Of a stretch of 14,805 nt of DNA, positions 7,069 to 13,517 are shown piece after piece. The notes under the pieces were generated by a model, which was not told where the DNA came from, made no database searches, and saw nothing but the letters and a program-made list of their open reading frames with translations. Within the stretch, counting starts at the first letter, position 1, and each line of letters opens with the position of its first letter. The translations under genes and the position numbers were made by a program. Where the stretch lies: the NCBI GenBank assembly GCA_005792225.1, contig SXSP01000070.1, positions 1-14,805 of the forward strand, read 5' to 3'. The stretch comes from Bdellovibrionales bacterium (lineage in GTDB: Bacteria; Bdellovibrionota; Bdellovibrionia; Bdellovibrionales; JAMPXM01).

Positions 7069-7074
7069 CTGAGC

Positions 7075-9066
7075 ATGAAGCTGATCCGTTCCCTCGTCTT
7101 CCCATGGTTCGTCTACTTCGCGGCAACACTCGCGGCGATGTTTGTGATCTACGTTAAGGTTCCGAAGCTGCAGACAACTCCCGAATCGGCCCTCCTCGCG
7201 GCCCTCGGCCTCGGAGCCCTTCTCTGCCTGATGGCGAACTTGCGCTCGTTCGGAAACGTCGGAATTTGGATGTCAGAGTCATTGCCCGAATCCCTCCGTT
7301 ACGGAGGCTCCTTTCGGTGGATCTTCCGCGCGGTTCAATTCGGCGTCATCGCGGCGGCGTTTTGGGGAGTTGGACAATTCTCTTGGGTACCGCTCATCTG
7401 GCACGCCGTCGTCATCCCGACGATCTTTACGATTTGCCTTTTCGTTGCGGTCTTTAGTCTCCTGGGACCCATTCTGAAGTGGTCATCGAATCTCGCCTGG
7501 AGCCGGGCGTTCAGCCTCATCTTAAGCCTCCCCGTTTTCGCGGCCGTTCCCGCGACGGCGGTCTTCGTCGGCCAAACGATCGTCGATGCCTATCGCGCGA
7601 GCCACGCGGATTTGGCGATCGCCGCCGAGCAAGCCTTGGTGAACGCGGGCAAGGAAGATCCAGCTAAACCGATTTCATTTAAAGCTCGCGTTCTCGCGAT
7701 CACACCGACCGAAATGAAGGTCTCCGGTGAATGGCCCGTCGGCTCCGGCAAAAAAACAACGATCGCGATCGATCTCAAACAACTCTCACCGAAGGTGGCC
7801 GCGGGTCTTCCGAAAGCCACAACACCGAAAGAAGTTCCGCTCACCATCGAGCCGCGGGCCGTAAAGGCAAATGCGGAGCAACCGCAGGTCGCTCTCACGG
7901 ACAAAGATATCCGTGCCGCGATCACTTCCACCCGCGCAGAAAAGAAAGCCGCCGGCTTCCGTGAGCTCTATGAAAATGCCAAGGGCCTCTGCCCGGAATA
8001 CAGCAAAGAAATTATCGCGGCCCTTGATCCCAAGGGAAATAAAGACGTCGTCTTCTGGGCCGTAAAAGACATCGAATGCGCCGAAGTTCGGTCGGCCGTG
8101 GGCCTTCCGAAACTCGCCTCCATCATGCTCGAGCACTCGGATCCTCTAGTGAGAGCCGCGGCCATCAAGGGCCTTCGCAAATACGGAGACGAGAACGTGA
8201 GACAAATCTCTTACCTCCTCGTAAAACGCCTCGCCGAACGCGAGCCCGCGGAAGTCGTCGAAGCGACCGCATCCGTCCTCGCCCCCTTAGGCGGCGACAC
8301 GCTCAGATGGTCGACGAACAAATTGAAAACTCTCCTCGACGCCAATCCGGTGAGCCAAGCCGCGGCCAAATCGCTCATCCAGTACTACGGAAGAGACGAT
8401 CTCGTCGCCGATTACGTCGCGCAAAACCTCACGCAAGAACCCGAAGCACGAGGACGCGCGGTTGCGATGGTCTGCCTTCTCCCGAAGGCGAAGCGCTCGA
8501 TCGCCGAACCCCACGTCAGTGGAATCGTGGGCTCCATCAAGACGGCCGACCAAACCGATCCCGGCATTCGGGCTCTCGACTGCTTGGGTAAACCTGGCTT
8601 CCAAGCCATTCGCCAAGAGGTTAACCAACCAAAGCAGCTCGATCGCGCCGTGGCCGCGCGGGCCCTCGCTGAATTTAACGTGAAGGAAGAAATCGACGAA
8701 GCTCTCGAGACGGCCGAGAAATGCGCGCGTGATGAGAACGCGCAGGTGCGCCAGTGGTGCAGTCAAACTCTCGGTCGCATCGGCGTTCCCGCGCTTCCGA
8801 AGATCCTTGAACTCCTGAACTCCGGAGATTCGAACTTAAAAGAATCGGGCCGCATCGCTCTTTCCTATTTTGATGATCCGAGCGGTAAGCCTGCACTTCA
8901 AAAAGTCATGCAAGACAACTCCGGTTGGATGGCGAACACGAGAAAGCTTCAGATCGCAAAGGCCGTCGGCACGGCTCTCGTCAAAATCGATAATGAACAG
9001 AAAGCGCAGGCGACGCGTGCGAGCGCCAGCAGCGCCGAGGCCCAGCCCACGACTTCAAAGCAGTAA
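7075..9066 (+). CDS. Five-helix membrane protein with C-terminal HEAT-like repeats
   Basis: A membrane protein of 663 residues. Five probable transmembrane helices lie at about 8-29, 38-56, 83-103, 107-134 and 147-170. A segment of about 200-260 looks like a small beta domain (FKARVLAITPTEMKVSGEWP, then TTIAIDLKQLSP). From about 275 to 635 the protein is alpha-helical with HEAT-like repeats, for example DPLVRAAAIKGLRKYGDENV, ENAQVRQWCSQTLGRIGVPA and GDSNLKESGRIALSYFDDPS. HEAT solenoids bind other proteins. No catalytic motif is visible, so a scaffold or sensor role is inferred. The tail is Ala/Ser/Gln-rich. With five helices and a positive-inside bias the repeats could face either side, so the topology is unresolved. 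The first tandem lipoprotein follows after 87 bp, probably in the same transcription unit. I know no named family with this exact layout. Confidence 0.82.
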   Translation: MKLIRSLVFPWFVYFAATLAAMFVIYVKVPKLQTTPESALLAALGLGALLCLMANLRSFGNVGIWMSESLPESLRYGGSFRWIFRAVQFGVIAAAFWGVGQFSWVPLIWHAVVIPTIFTICLFVAVFSLLGPILKWSSNLAWSRAFSLILSLPVFAAVPATAVFVGQTIVDAYRASHADLAIAAEQALVNAGKEDPAKPISFKARVLAITPTEMKVSGEWPVGSGKKTTIAIDLKQLSPKVAAGLPKATTPKEVPLTIEPRAVKANAEQPQVALTDKDIRAAITSTRAEKKAAGFRELYENAKGLCPEYSKEIIAALDPKGNKDVVFWAVKDIECAEVRSAVGLPKLASIMLEHSDPLVRAAAIKGLRKYGDENVRQISYLLVKRLAEREPAEVVEATASVLAPLGGDTLRWSTNKLKTLLDANPVSQAAAKSLIQYYGRDDLVADYVAQNLTQEPEARGRAVAMVCLLPKAKRSIAEPHVSGIVGSIKTADQTDPGIRALDCLGKPGFQAIRQEVNQPKQLDRAVAARALAEFNVKEEIDEALETAEKCARDENAQVRQWCSQTLGRIGVPALPKILELLNSGDSNLKESGRIALSYFDDPSGKPALQKVMQDNSGWMANTRKLQIAKAVGTALVKIDNEQKAQATRASASSAEAQPTTSKQ

Positions 9067-9108
9067 GACCGTTTCGTTTTGAATCGATCCGGCGGTATTT
9101 GTCAGAAT

Positions 9109-9149
9109 CCTTCCATGGCTCGCACTTGTAATCTGTGAGCCATGGGAGG
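9109..9149 (+). promoter_or_regulatory. 16-bp RNA hairpin that hides the ribosome-binding site
   Basis: Arm one is CCTTCCATGGCTCGCA (9109-9124), the loop is CTTGTAATC (9125-9133) and arm two is TGTGAGCCATGGGAGG (9134-9149). All 16 positions pair in the plus-strand RNA. Fourteen are Watson-Crick and two are G-U, which would be A-C mismatches on the other strand. Arm two contains the GGGAGG Shine-Dalgarno sequence of the lipoprotein starting at 9154. Folding should block initiation. No U-tract follows, so it is not a standard terminator. Confidence 0.75.
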
Positions 9150-9153
9150 TCCT

Positions 9154-10011
9154 ATGAAGTACCTAAAACTCGCTCTTCTCTGCCTCATCCCGATTCTTCA
9201 AAACTGCGGCGCCAAGGCTACATTCTCTTCTGCCTCTTCGACCGAGGAGATCCGCAATCTCGATCTTCCTGAGGTTCCCGCAGCCACTCCCGGTGAAAAG
9301 CTCTCAAGCCTCTCCCACTCGCCGAATGCCAAACAATTTTCGGTTTCTTGGTCGGGAGTCAGCGGCGACTCCAATTGCGTTATTCAGGTGAAAGTCGGCG
9401 ATTGGGTGAACTTGGAAACCGTGGGATGCGAAAGCGGCACAAGATCAATTGAGCTTCCGTCCCACCCTGGGCTTTGGAGCGAAGGTCGCGTTCGCCTCGC
9501 GAGCCTGAGCGGAGAAGAGATTCTCATTTTCTCCGAATCGCTCTCTTGCGTGAGCCGCGAAGGCTCGGCATCGCCCACGCCTTCTCTTGACGAAAACTGT
9601 GATGGTCGCTTCGACGACTCACAGACGGGATTCAATATCTGCGGTCCTCCGCAAATCACGGGACAATTCTTAGCCGGTCAATCCTATAGCGTGCCGCCTA
9701 CGATGCCATGCCAGGGCCACACGGCAACGCTTGAATCTATTTACTTCGGTATCGAAAACAACGAGGGCCTCCGCTTTAAAGATAGCCAATGTCAAATCGT
9801 TGAAGACATCTACATGGGTCACGGCGTTTACATCGGGCTTCACGGAGATGTCAGCCCTTCGGGCACGGTCCCGCAGGACACCTACGGCAACATCAACTCG
9901 GCAGGTTGCCAAGCCGAGGGTCCGGGCGGCCCCCGACACGTGAAGTACAATCAAGCGGGTTGGACGGTCATGAAGATTCATTACAAGTTTAACGGCACCG
10001 TTTATTTTTGA
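9154..10011 (+). CDS. Cys-rich lipoprotein, first of two tandem paralogues
   Basis: An envelope lipoprotein of 285 residues. The signal peptide MKYLKLALLCLIPILQNC ends in L-Q-N-Cys18, the probable lipidated Cys. Residues 45-135 form a beta-rich, Ig/FN3-like part (FSVSWSGVSGDSNCVIQV; GRVRLASLSGEEILIF). Then comes SPTPSLDENCDGRFDDS, an acidic D-x-(D/N)-C-D-G loop like the metal-binding motifs of MopE-type and thrombospondin-3-like repeats. The C-terminal domain (160-285) has four further Cys and a GPGGPRHVKYNQAGW block. Eight Cys (75, 91, 132, 149, 163, 186, 213, 252) are all matched in the next gene's product, suggesting four disulfides. GGAGG lies four bases before the ATG at 9154, which excludes an in-frame ATG at 9142. 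That Shine-Dalgarno sequence is buried in the 9109-9149 hairpin. The function is unknown. Confidence 0.82.
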   Translation: MKYLKLALLCLIPILQNCGAKATFSSASSTEEIRNLDLPEVPAATPGEKLSSLSHSPNAKQFSVSWSGVSGDSNCVIQVKVGDWVNLETVGCESGTRSIELPSHPGLWSEGRVRLASLSGEEILIFSESLSCVSREGSASPTPSLDENCDGRFDDSQTGFNICGPPQITGQFLAGQSYSVPPTMPCQGHTATLESIYFGIENNEGLRFKDSQCQIVEDIYMGHGVYIGLHGDVSPSGTVPQDTYGNINSAGCQAEGPGGPRHVKYNQAGWTVMKIHYKFNGTVYF

Positions 10012-10079
10012 ACTCCACCAAAATCGGTTCAAGGCGAGACAGGTCGGGTGAGAAATGTCAGTCCGATTTGTCTTCGGGA

Positions 10080-10114
10080 GACTCTCAGCTGAGAATGGTT
10101 ATTCTGAGGGAGTC
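10080..10114 (+). promoter_or_regulatory. Weaker leader stem-loop covering a ribosome-binding site
   Basis: GACTCTCAG (10080-10088) can pair with CTGAGGGAGTC (10104-10114) with a two-base bulge. This covers GAGGGAG (10106-10112), the Shine-Dalgarno sequence of the lipoprotein starting at 10118. A 12-bp palindrome (TCTCAGCTGAGA, 10083-10094) and a small AGAAT/ATTCT stem would compete with it. Confidence 0.35.
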
Positions 10115-10117
10115 AAA

Positions 10118-11218
10118 ATGAACGAACGGGTTAAAAGGGTCGGCGCAGCGCTCGTCCTCGTCATTTCGGCTCTCCCGTTCTTTCAGAACTGTGCTCCAAC
10201 CGCAGCTCCTTCATTCTCCGCAGCCAGTCGGTCGTCTCAGGAAGAAACGCAACACTCCGGCAGCGGGAATGGGAACGGTTACGACGGAAAGGTGTACGTC
10301 CACCTGCTCGCGAGCGGGGTCTGCGCGGATGGCTCACCGGTTCAGACACGTTTTGAAATGAAGGCTCAAGTCGCGACTCTCCTCCGTGAGAATTGCGAAG
10401 ACCTCGCACCCGAGAAAAGGCGCGTGATCGCCGTCAGCGTAAGTTCCTCAGGCCTCCTCGTCTACGAGGGTGTCGAATTCACCGTCGAACAAGCGGCGCC
10501 ACCTCAGCCGACTCTCCACCTCAGCCACGTCGCCAATCAAAAAACCATTGAAGTCTCCTGGTCCGGTATCAACGACCAAGAAAACTGCGTTCTTCAAAAT
10601 GAAACTTCAGCCGGTTGGGCGACGATTGCCGCGGTTCCTTGCGAAGCTCAAGCGCGCACAACCTTCACTCTCCAAAACTTGACCGCAAACTGGAACGGTC
10701 AACGCGTGCGGCTTGCGGGCTCCGCCGGCCTCTTCGCGATCGCTGATTTTCCCACGACGCTTACCTGCACTTCACGCGCGGAAGGGTCGCCCACCCCAAC
10801 TCCACTCGTCGATGAAGACTGCGATGGTAACTTCGATAACTCCAAGGCGGGAGAATCCTTCTGCTCGACAGGTTGGGTTCAAGCCCCGTTTCTCGCCGGG
10901 AGCACGTACTCTTTACCGGCGACACGCGATTGCAATGGATCCGTCGCTACGTTTGATTTTGTTTGGTTCAACGTCTCCAATAATGAAGGGTCGCGCTACT
11001 CGGATGCGAGCTGCACCATCTTCCTTGATATTTACATGGGTCATTCATCCATTCAGATGAAGACACCTTCAGGCACGGTTCCAAATTCCACGAACGATAT
11101 CAACTCAACCACCTGCCAAGCTGAAACGCCGGGAGGCCCGCGCTGGGTCCGTTACAATCAAGCTGGTTGGACGAGCTACGCCGCCTATTATAGATACACC
11201 GCCGTCAGCTATCACTGA
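10118..11218 (+). CDS. Cys-rich lipoprotein, second of two tandem paralogues
   Basis: An envelope lipoprotein of 366 residues. The signal peptide ends LPFFQNC, with Cys25 probably lipidated. A Ser/Gly/Asn-rich tether (about 30-54) leads to an extra N-terminal domain (55-125; GYDGKVYVHLLASGVCADGS, with Cys69 and Cys93) that the neighbour lacks. The remaining 235 residues align end to end with the upstream paralogue: IEVSWSGINDQENCVLQ, RVRLAGSAGLFAI, the acidic loop VDEDCDGNFDNS, LDIYMGH, PSGTVP and GGPRWVRYNQAGW. All eight paired Cys are kept (157, 175, 217, 235, 249, 272, 299, 333). An upstream in-frame ATG at 10055 is rejected because the signal peptide begins at 10118 with GAGGGAG five bases before it. 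The function is unknown; a surface binding role is only a guess. Confidence 0.83.
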   Translation: MNERVKRVGAALVLVISALPFFQNCAPTAAPSFSAASRSSQEETQHSGSGNGNGYDGKVYVHLLASGVCADGSPVQTRFEMKAQVATLLRENCEDLAPEKRRVIAVSVSSSGLLVYEGVEFTVEQAAPPQPTLHLSHVANQKTIEVSWSGINDQENCVLQNETSAGWATIAAVPCEAQARTTFTLQNLTANWNGQRVRLAGSAGLFAIADFPTTLTCTSRAEGSPTPTPLVDEDCDGNFDNSKAGESFCSTGWVQAPFLAGSTYSLPATRDCNGSVATFDFVWFNVSNNEGSRYSDASCTIFLDIYMGHSSIQMKTPSGTVPNSTNDINSTTCQAETPGGPRWVRYNQAGWTSYAAYYRYTAVSYH

Positions 11219-11241
11219 GAACGACAAAGGATCAACCGTCG

Positions 11242-12714
11242 ATGAAACGCCACGATCAACTCCTGGCTCAATGCGAAGAAGCCCTTCGCTCAGGTCAGAT
11301 CCAAAAAACGGCCAAGCTCCTCTCGGAGATCGCAATCCCGCAGATCCATCGAGACTCGCGACTCGCTCTCGCCAATCTCTGCCGTCGAGCAGGGTTGGTG
11401 AGTCTCGGCCTCCGCATTCTCTCGCCCGTGATTCATGAACAGATCGGGATCGCGAAGCAGGCGTCCCCCGACGAGTGGGCGGAATACGCCGTCCTCCTCC
11501 AAAGAAGCGGCGTGGTCGGAGAAGCCCTGCAAATTCTCTCCCGACCCGAAATGATGAAAGTCGGCTCCACGCACCTCTACCGAGCCTTCTGCCACTTCAA
11601 CCGTTGGGAATACGCCGAAGCCGTACCGAGTCTTGAGACCTACTTAGATACCGATCTCCCCGACTACTCTCGACTCGTCGGTAAAACGAATCTCGCCGCA
11701 GCCCTCATCGCTCTCAAACGAGACGACGAAGCACTCCCTCTCATCGAGATGAATCTCGAACAAGCGCGCGAGGGCCAGTTCAAGCGCATTCTTGGAAACA
11801 ACCTGGAACTTCGGGCGATCGCGCACGTCGACGCCCGTCGCTTTTCCCAAGCGAAAACCGATCTCGCCGACGCCGTCACGATCATCGGATCATCGCAAAC
11901 GTTGGATCAACTCTTCGTCCGCAAATGGATGGCCGCGATCGAAGGCTTCGAAACCGGCAAAACAACCGCGATCGAGAACTTTCGCAAGGAAGCCCTCGCC
12001 CGTCGCGATTACGAGAGCGTCAGGGAAGCGGACCTCCTGAGCCTGCAAATCCGATTTTCAAACCGCGATTTCGAATACCTCTACTTCGGCACTCCCTTCG
12101 CGCCTTACAAGGGACGAATCCGCGAAGCCCTCGGCCAGAGCCCTCCCTCGAAGGAGTTCCGCTTGGGCTTAAGCGACATCGGTCCGCTCCTCGACATTCA
12201 AACGGGCGTTGCCCAAGGCTATTCCTCACTCGAGCCGGGAAGTAAGGGCCATCAACTTCTCGAAATTCTTTTCCGCGACTTCTACAAACCTTTGAGTGTT
12301 GGTGGGCTCTTTTCTGAACTCTTCGGAGGCGAACGATTTCACATCGAATCCTCGCCAGATCGCGTGCACCAGATCTTACGGCGAACACGGCGCTGGCTTG
12401 CGGCGAACGGCTACCCGCTCGAGATTGAAGAGCGCGGCCAACTTTATTCCGCGCGGCTCACCGGATCTCTCAGCGTCCTTATTCCCCTTGAGAGGGCCCC
12501 AGCGCAGTGGGAAACCATCCAACTCAAAAAACTTGATGGCTGGATTGCGACGGATGGAACCTTCACCGCACAGGAAGCTCGCAAGATGTTGGGCCTGTCC
12601 ACCGCGAGCTTCAAGCGATTCGCTTCGTGGGGAATCGAGACCGGCATCATCGAAAAATTCGGCGCAGGCTCGGCAACCGTTTACCAACGTCAGCCTATGA
12701 GGAAAGCCGCGTGA
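11242..12714 (+). CDS. TPR-repeat protein with two C-terminal DNA-binding-like domains
   Basis: A cytoplasmic protein of 490 residues with no signal peptide or membrane helix. Residues 1-275 are paired alpha-helices of TPR type, for example LYRAFCHFNRWEYAEAVPSL (112-131), TNLAAALIALKRDDEALPLI (149-168) and ELRAIAHVDARRFSQAKTDL (189-208). Residues about 336-408 resemble a winged helix of the OmpR/SARP sort: QLLEILFRDFYKPLSVGGLF, HQILRRTRRWLAANGYPLEI, then a GQLYSARL wing. Residues 438-482 form a second HTH-like unit (TAQEARKMLGLSTASFKRF, then GIIEKFGAGSATVYQ). This layout suggests a transcription regulator that senses a ligand or partner through its repeats (inference). AAAGGA lies ten bases before the ATG, and the gene starts 23 bp after the second lipoprotein. 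Its stop overlaps the GTG of a 53-aa membrane protein. Confidence 0.78.
   Translation: MKRHDQLLAQCEEALRSGQIQKTAKLLSEIAIPQIHRDSRLALANLCRRAGLVSLGLRILSPVIHEQIGIAKQASPDEWAEYAVLLQRSGVVGEALQILSRPEMMKVGSTHLYRAFCHFNRWEYAEAVPSLETYLDTDLPDYSRLVGKTNLAAALIALKRDDEALPLIEMNLEQAREGQFKRILGNNLELRAIAHVDARRFSQAKTDLADAVTIIGSSQTLDQLFVRKWMAAIEGFETGKTTAIENFRKEALARRDYESVREADLLSLQIRFSNRDFEYLYFGTPFAPYKGRIREALGQSPPSKEFRLGLSDIGPLLDIQTGVAQGYSSLEPGSKGHQLLEILFRDFYKPLSVGGLFSELFGGERFHIESSPDRVHQILRRTRRWLAANGYPLEIEERGQLYSARLTGSLSVLIPLERAPAQWETIQLKKLDGWIATDGTFTAQEARKMLGLSTASFKRFASWGIETGIIEKFGAGSATVYQRQPMRKAA
12699..12705 (+). promoter_or_regulatory. Shine-Dalgarno GAGGAAA that fixes the GTG start at 12711
   Basis: GAGGAAA lies five bases before the GTG at 12711, inside the last codons of the TPR gene. 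It supports a real small gene with a GTGA-coupled start rather than a longer reading frame beginning inside the TPR gene. Confidence 0.7.
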
Positions 12715-12872
12715 GCTCATCAGGTCAAGGTAACGACAAGAGTCTCGCCCTCGTGATGGGCCTCATCATTCTCGGGCTTTTCTTTTTGTATTTGAAGAAA
12801 TCAGGCGGCGTTCAGCAAATCAAAGACGCGGTCTCCGTTTTAAACGGCGGAGCCCCGCGATCTTCCGAATGA
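12711..12872 (+). CDS. 53-aa single-pass membrane protein
   Basis: The small protein begins at GTG: a polar N-terminus (SSSGQGNDKS), one hydrophobic helix (LALVMGLIILGLFFLYL, about residues 12-28), a KK stop-transfer pair and a short amphipathic tail (VQQIKDAVSVLNG). Positive charge after the helix suggests the C-terminus is cytoplasmic and the N-terminus periplasmic. GAGGAAA sits five bases upstream, and the start overlaps the TPR gene's stop, so production is probably coupled to the regulator. Earlier in-frame ATG codons from 12627 would need a long basic, non-conserved-looking N-terminus encoded antiparallel in sense to the TPR gene's reading; I reject them. The stop abuts the stop of the convergent DUF4269 gene with no base between. 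No family is recognised. A membrane partner for the TPR protein is the natural guess. Confidence 0.7.
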   Translation: MSSSGQGNDKSLALVMGLIILGLFFLYLKKSGGVQQIKDAVSVLNGGAPRSSE

Positions 12873-13448
12873 CTATTGCTGCATGAAGCGAAAGCGATGC
12901 GCGATCATCAAGATCTCATGGTCGGGCATGAGAGCGATTTTTAGAAGCTCCTCGTAGGGGTCTCCCTTGATATCAAACGTCTCGGCAAAGGCGGGTTCCG
13001 TTTTCATTCCCGTCTGCTTCAAAAGTCGAATCTTCTCCTTCGCCTCTTTCGGAGCGAACGTGAGAAGCCGCGCCTCGATCAACATATGAACCACGGCGGG
13101 TTGAGTGAAAACACTCGGCCCCTGCGCAAAGATCTCGATCGGAAATCCCTGCGCGCGGAACCTCGCAACGACCGCGGGCTGCCCGCGAAAGAGTTTGTGG
13201 TGAAGATCAAAGCCTTCAAGATCACCGAATTTGTCTTTGAGTTCCATCGCGAACGTCTCGAGATTTCGCGTGGAACAAATGATGTCGAGGTCACTCGACG
13301 GAATGTCCACATCGATCGGGATCGTACCGGCTAAGACCGGCGTTGATTCTTTGAGTTTCTCAAAAAGCTGAATCGATTTTAAAGCCTCGTAGGCCGCTCG
13401 CTGACGTTCGTTGCCCTTCGCCATTGTTTCGATATCGAGAAGTTTCAT
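12873..13448 (-). CDS. DUF4269 nucleotidyltransferase-like protein
   Basis: A cytoplasmic protein of 191 residues, close to the usual DUF4269 length. The N-terminus KLLDIETMAKGNERQRAAYE is followed by the family signature LAGTIPIDVDIPSSDLDIIC. There a GT pair and the Asp residues of SDLDI resemble the G-S/T-x(n)-D-x-D motif of the nucleotidyltransferase superfamily. A later FPIEIFAQG strand could supply the third acidic residue (Glu). Family members are otherwise uncharacterised, and any nucleotide-transfer activity is inferred from the fold. Start candidates are ATG 13454, 13448 and 13424. I chose 13448 because it gives the family-like N-terminus, but none has a Shine-Dalgarno sequence. A promoter-like pair just upstream would give a very short leader. 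The gene is convergent with, and directly abuts, the 53-aa membrane protein gene. Confidence 0.82.
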   Translation of the reverse strand: MKLLDIETMAKGNERQRAAYEALKSIQLFEKLKESTPVLAGTIPIDVDIPSSDLDIICSTRNLETFAMELKDKFGDLEGFDLHHKLFRGQPAVVARFRAQGFPIEIFAQGPSVFTQPAVVHMLIEARLLTFAPKEAKEKIRLLKQTGMKTEPAFAETFDIKGDPYEELLKIALMPDHEILMIAHRFRFMQQ

Positions 13449-13462
13449 GTGCATGGGTAAGA

Positions 13463-13491
13463 GCTTTAGCAAGCTTACACGCAAGCTTCAA
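13463..13491 (-). promoter_or_regulatory. Possible sigma70-type promoter for the DUF4269 gene
   Basis: On the minus strand TTGAAG (13491-13486) is separated by 17 bases from TAAAGC (13468-13463). Transcription would start near 13456, only a few bases before ATG 13454 or 13448. The -10 match is weak. A nearly leaderless mRNA would explain the missing Shine-Dalgarno sequence. Confidence 0.3.
13469..13488. repeat. Short direct repeat GCAAGCTT, also an inverted pair
   Basis: GCAAGCTT occurs at 13469-13476 and 13481-13488, separated by ACAC. AAGCTT is self-complementary, so the two copies also form a dyad. They sit within the spacer of the promoter-like pair, where a regulator could bind. This may be chance. 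Confidence 0.35.
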
Positions 13492-13516
13492 GTCGCGACC
13501 TTCGGCCGCTTGCGAC
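13492..13516 (-). terminator. Hairpin just after the histidine kinase stop, no U-tract
   Basis: Reading the minus strand, GTCGC (13516-13512) can pair with GCGAC (13496-13492), and GGCC with GGTC closes a GAA loop. Alternatively GCGGCC pairs with GGTCGC through one G-U. It lies next to the kinase stop codon (13520-13518). The lack of a U-run makes intrinsic termination uncertain. Confidence 0.25.
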
Positions 13517-13517
13517 G

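Larger units (their letters stand above)
6649..7074. other. Divergent intergenic region (426 bp), no gene seen
   Basis: This gap separates the start of the minus-strand lipoprotein from the plus-strand HEAT-repeat gene, so it should hold promoters for both. A cluster of short dyads lies at 6813-6873. TATACA at 6973-6978 could be a -10 element for the plus gene, but no acceptable -35 lies 16-18 bases upstream. I see no convincing small gene, RNA gene or intrinsic terminator here. Confidence 0.5.

Noticed and set aside
8076-8591. A 171-codon plus-strand frame inside the HEAT-repeat gene
   Set aside because: The Arg/Ser/Pro-rich composition is typical of an out-of-frame shadow of G+C-rich coding DNA; the overlapping frame has clear HEAT repeats.
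10021-10069. Inverted repeat AAATCGG / CCGATTT between the two lipoprotein genes
   Set aside because: Only 7 bp with a 35-base loop and no U-tract; chance is likely in a gap of this size, so no terminator is claimed.
13424-13484. TTG start at 13484 or ATG at 13424 for the DUF4269 gene
   Set aside because: The TTG lies inside the promoter-like region and gives an extra basic segment; the ATG at 13424 removes the family-like KLLDIE start. ATG 13448 fits best, with 13454 possible.
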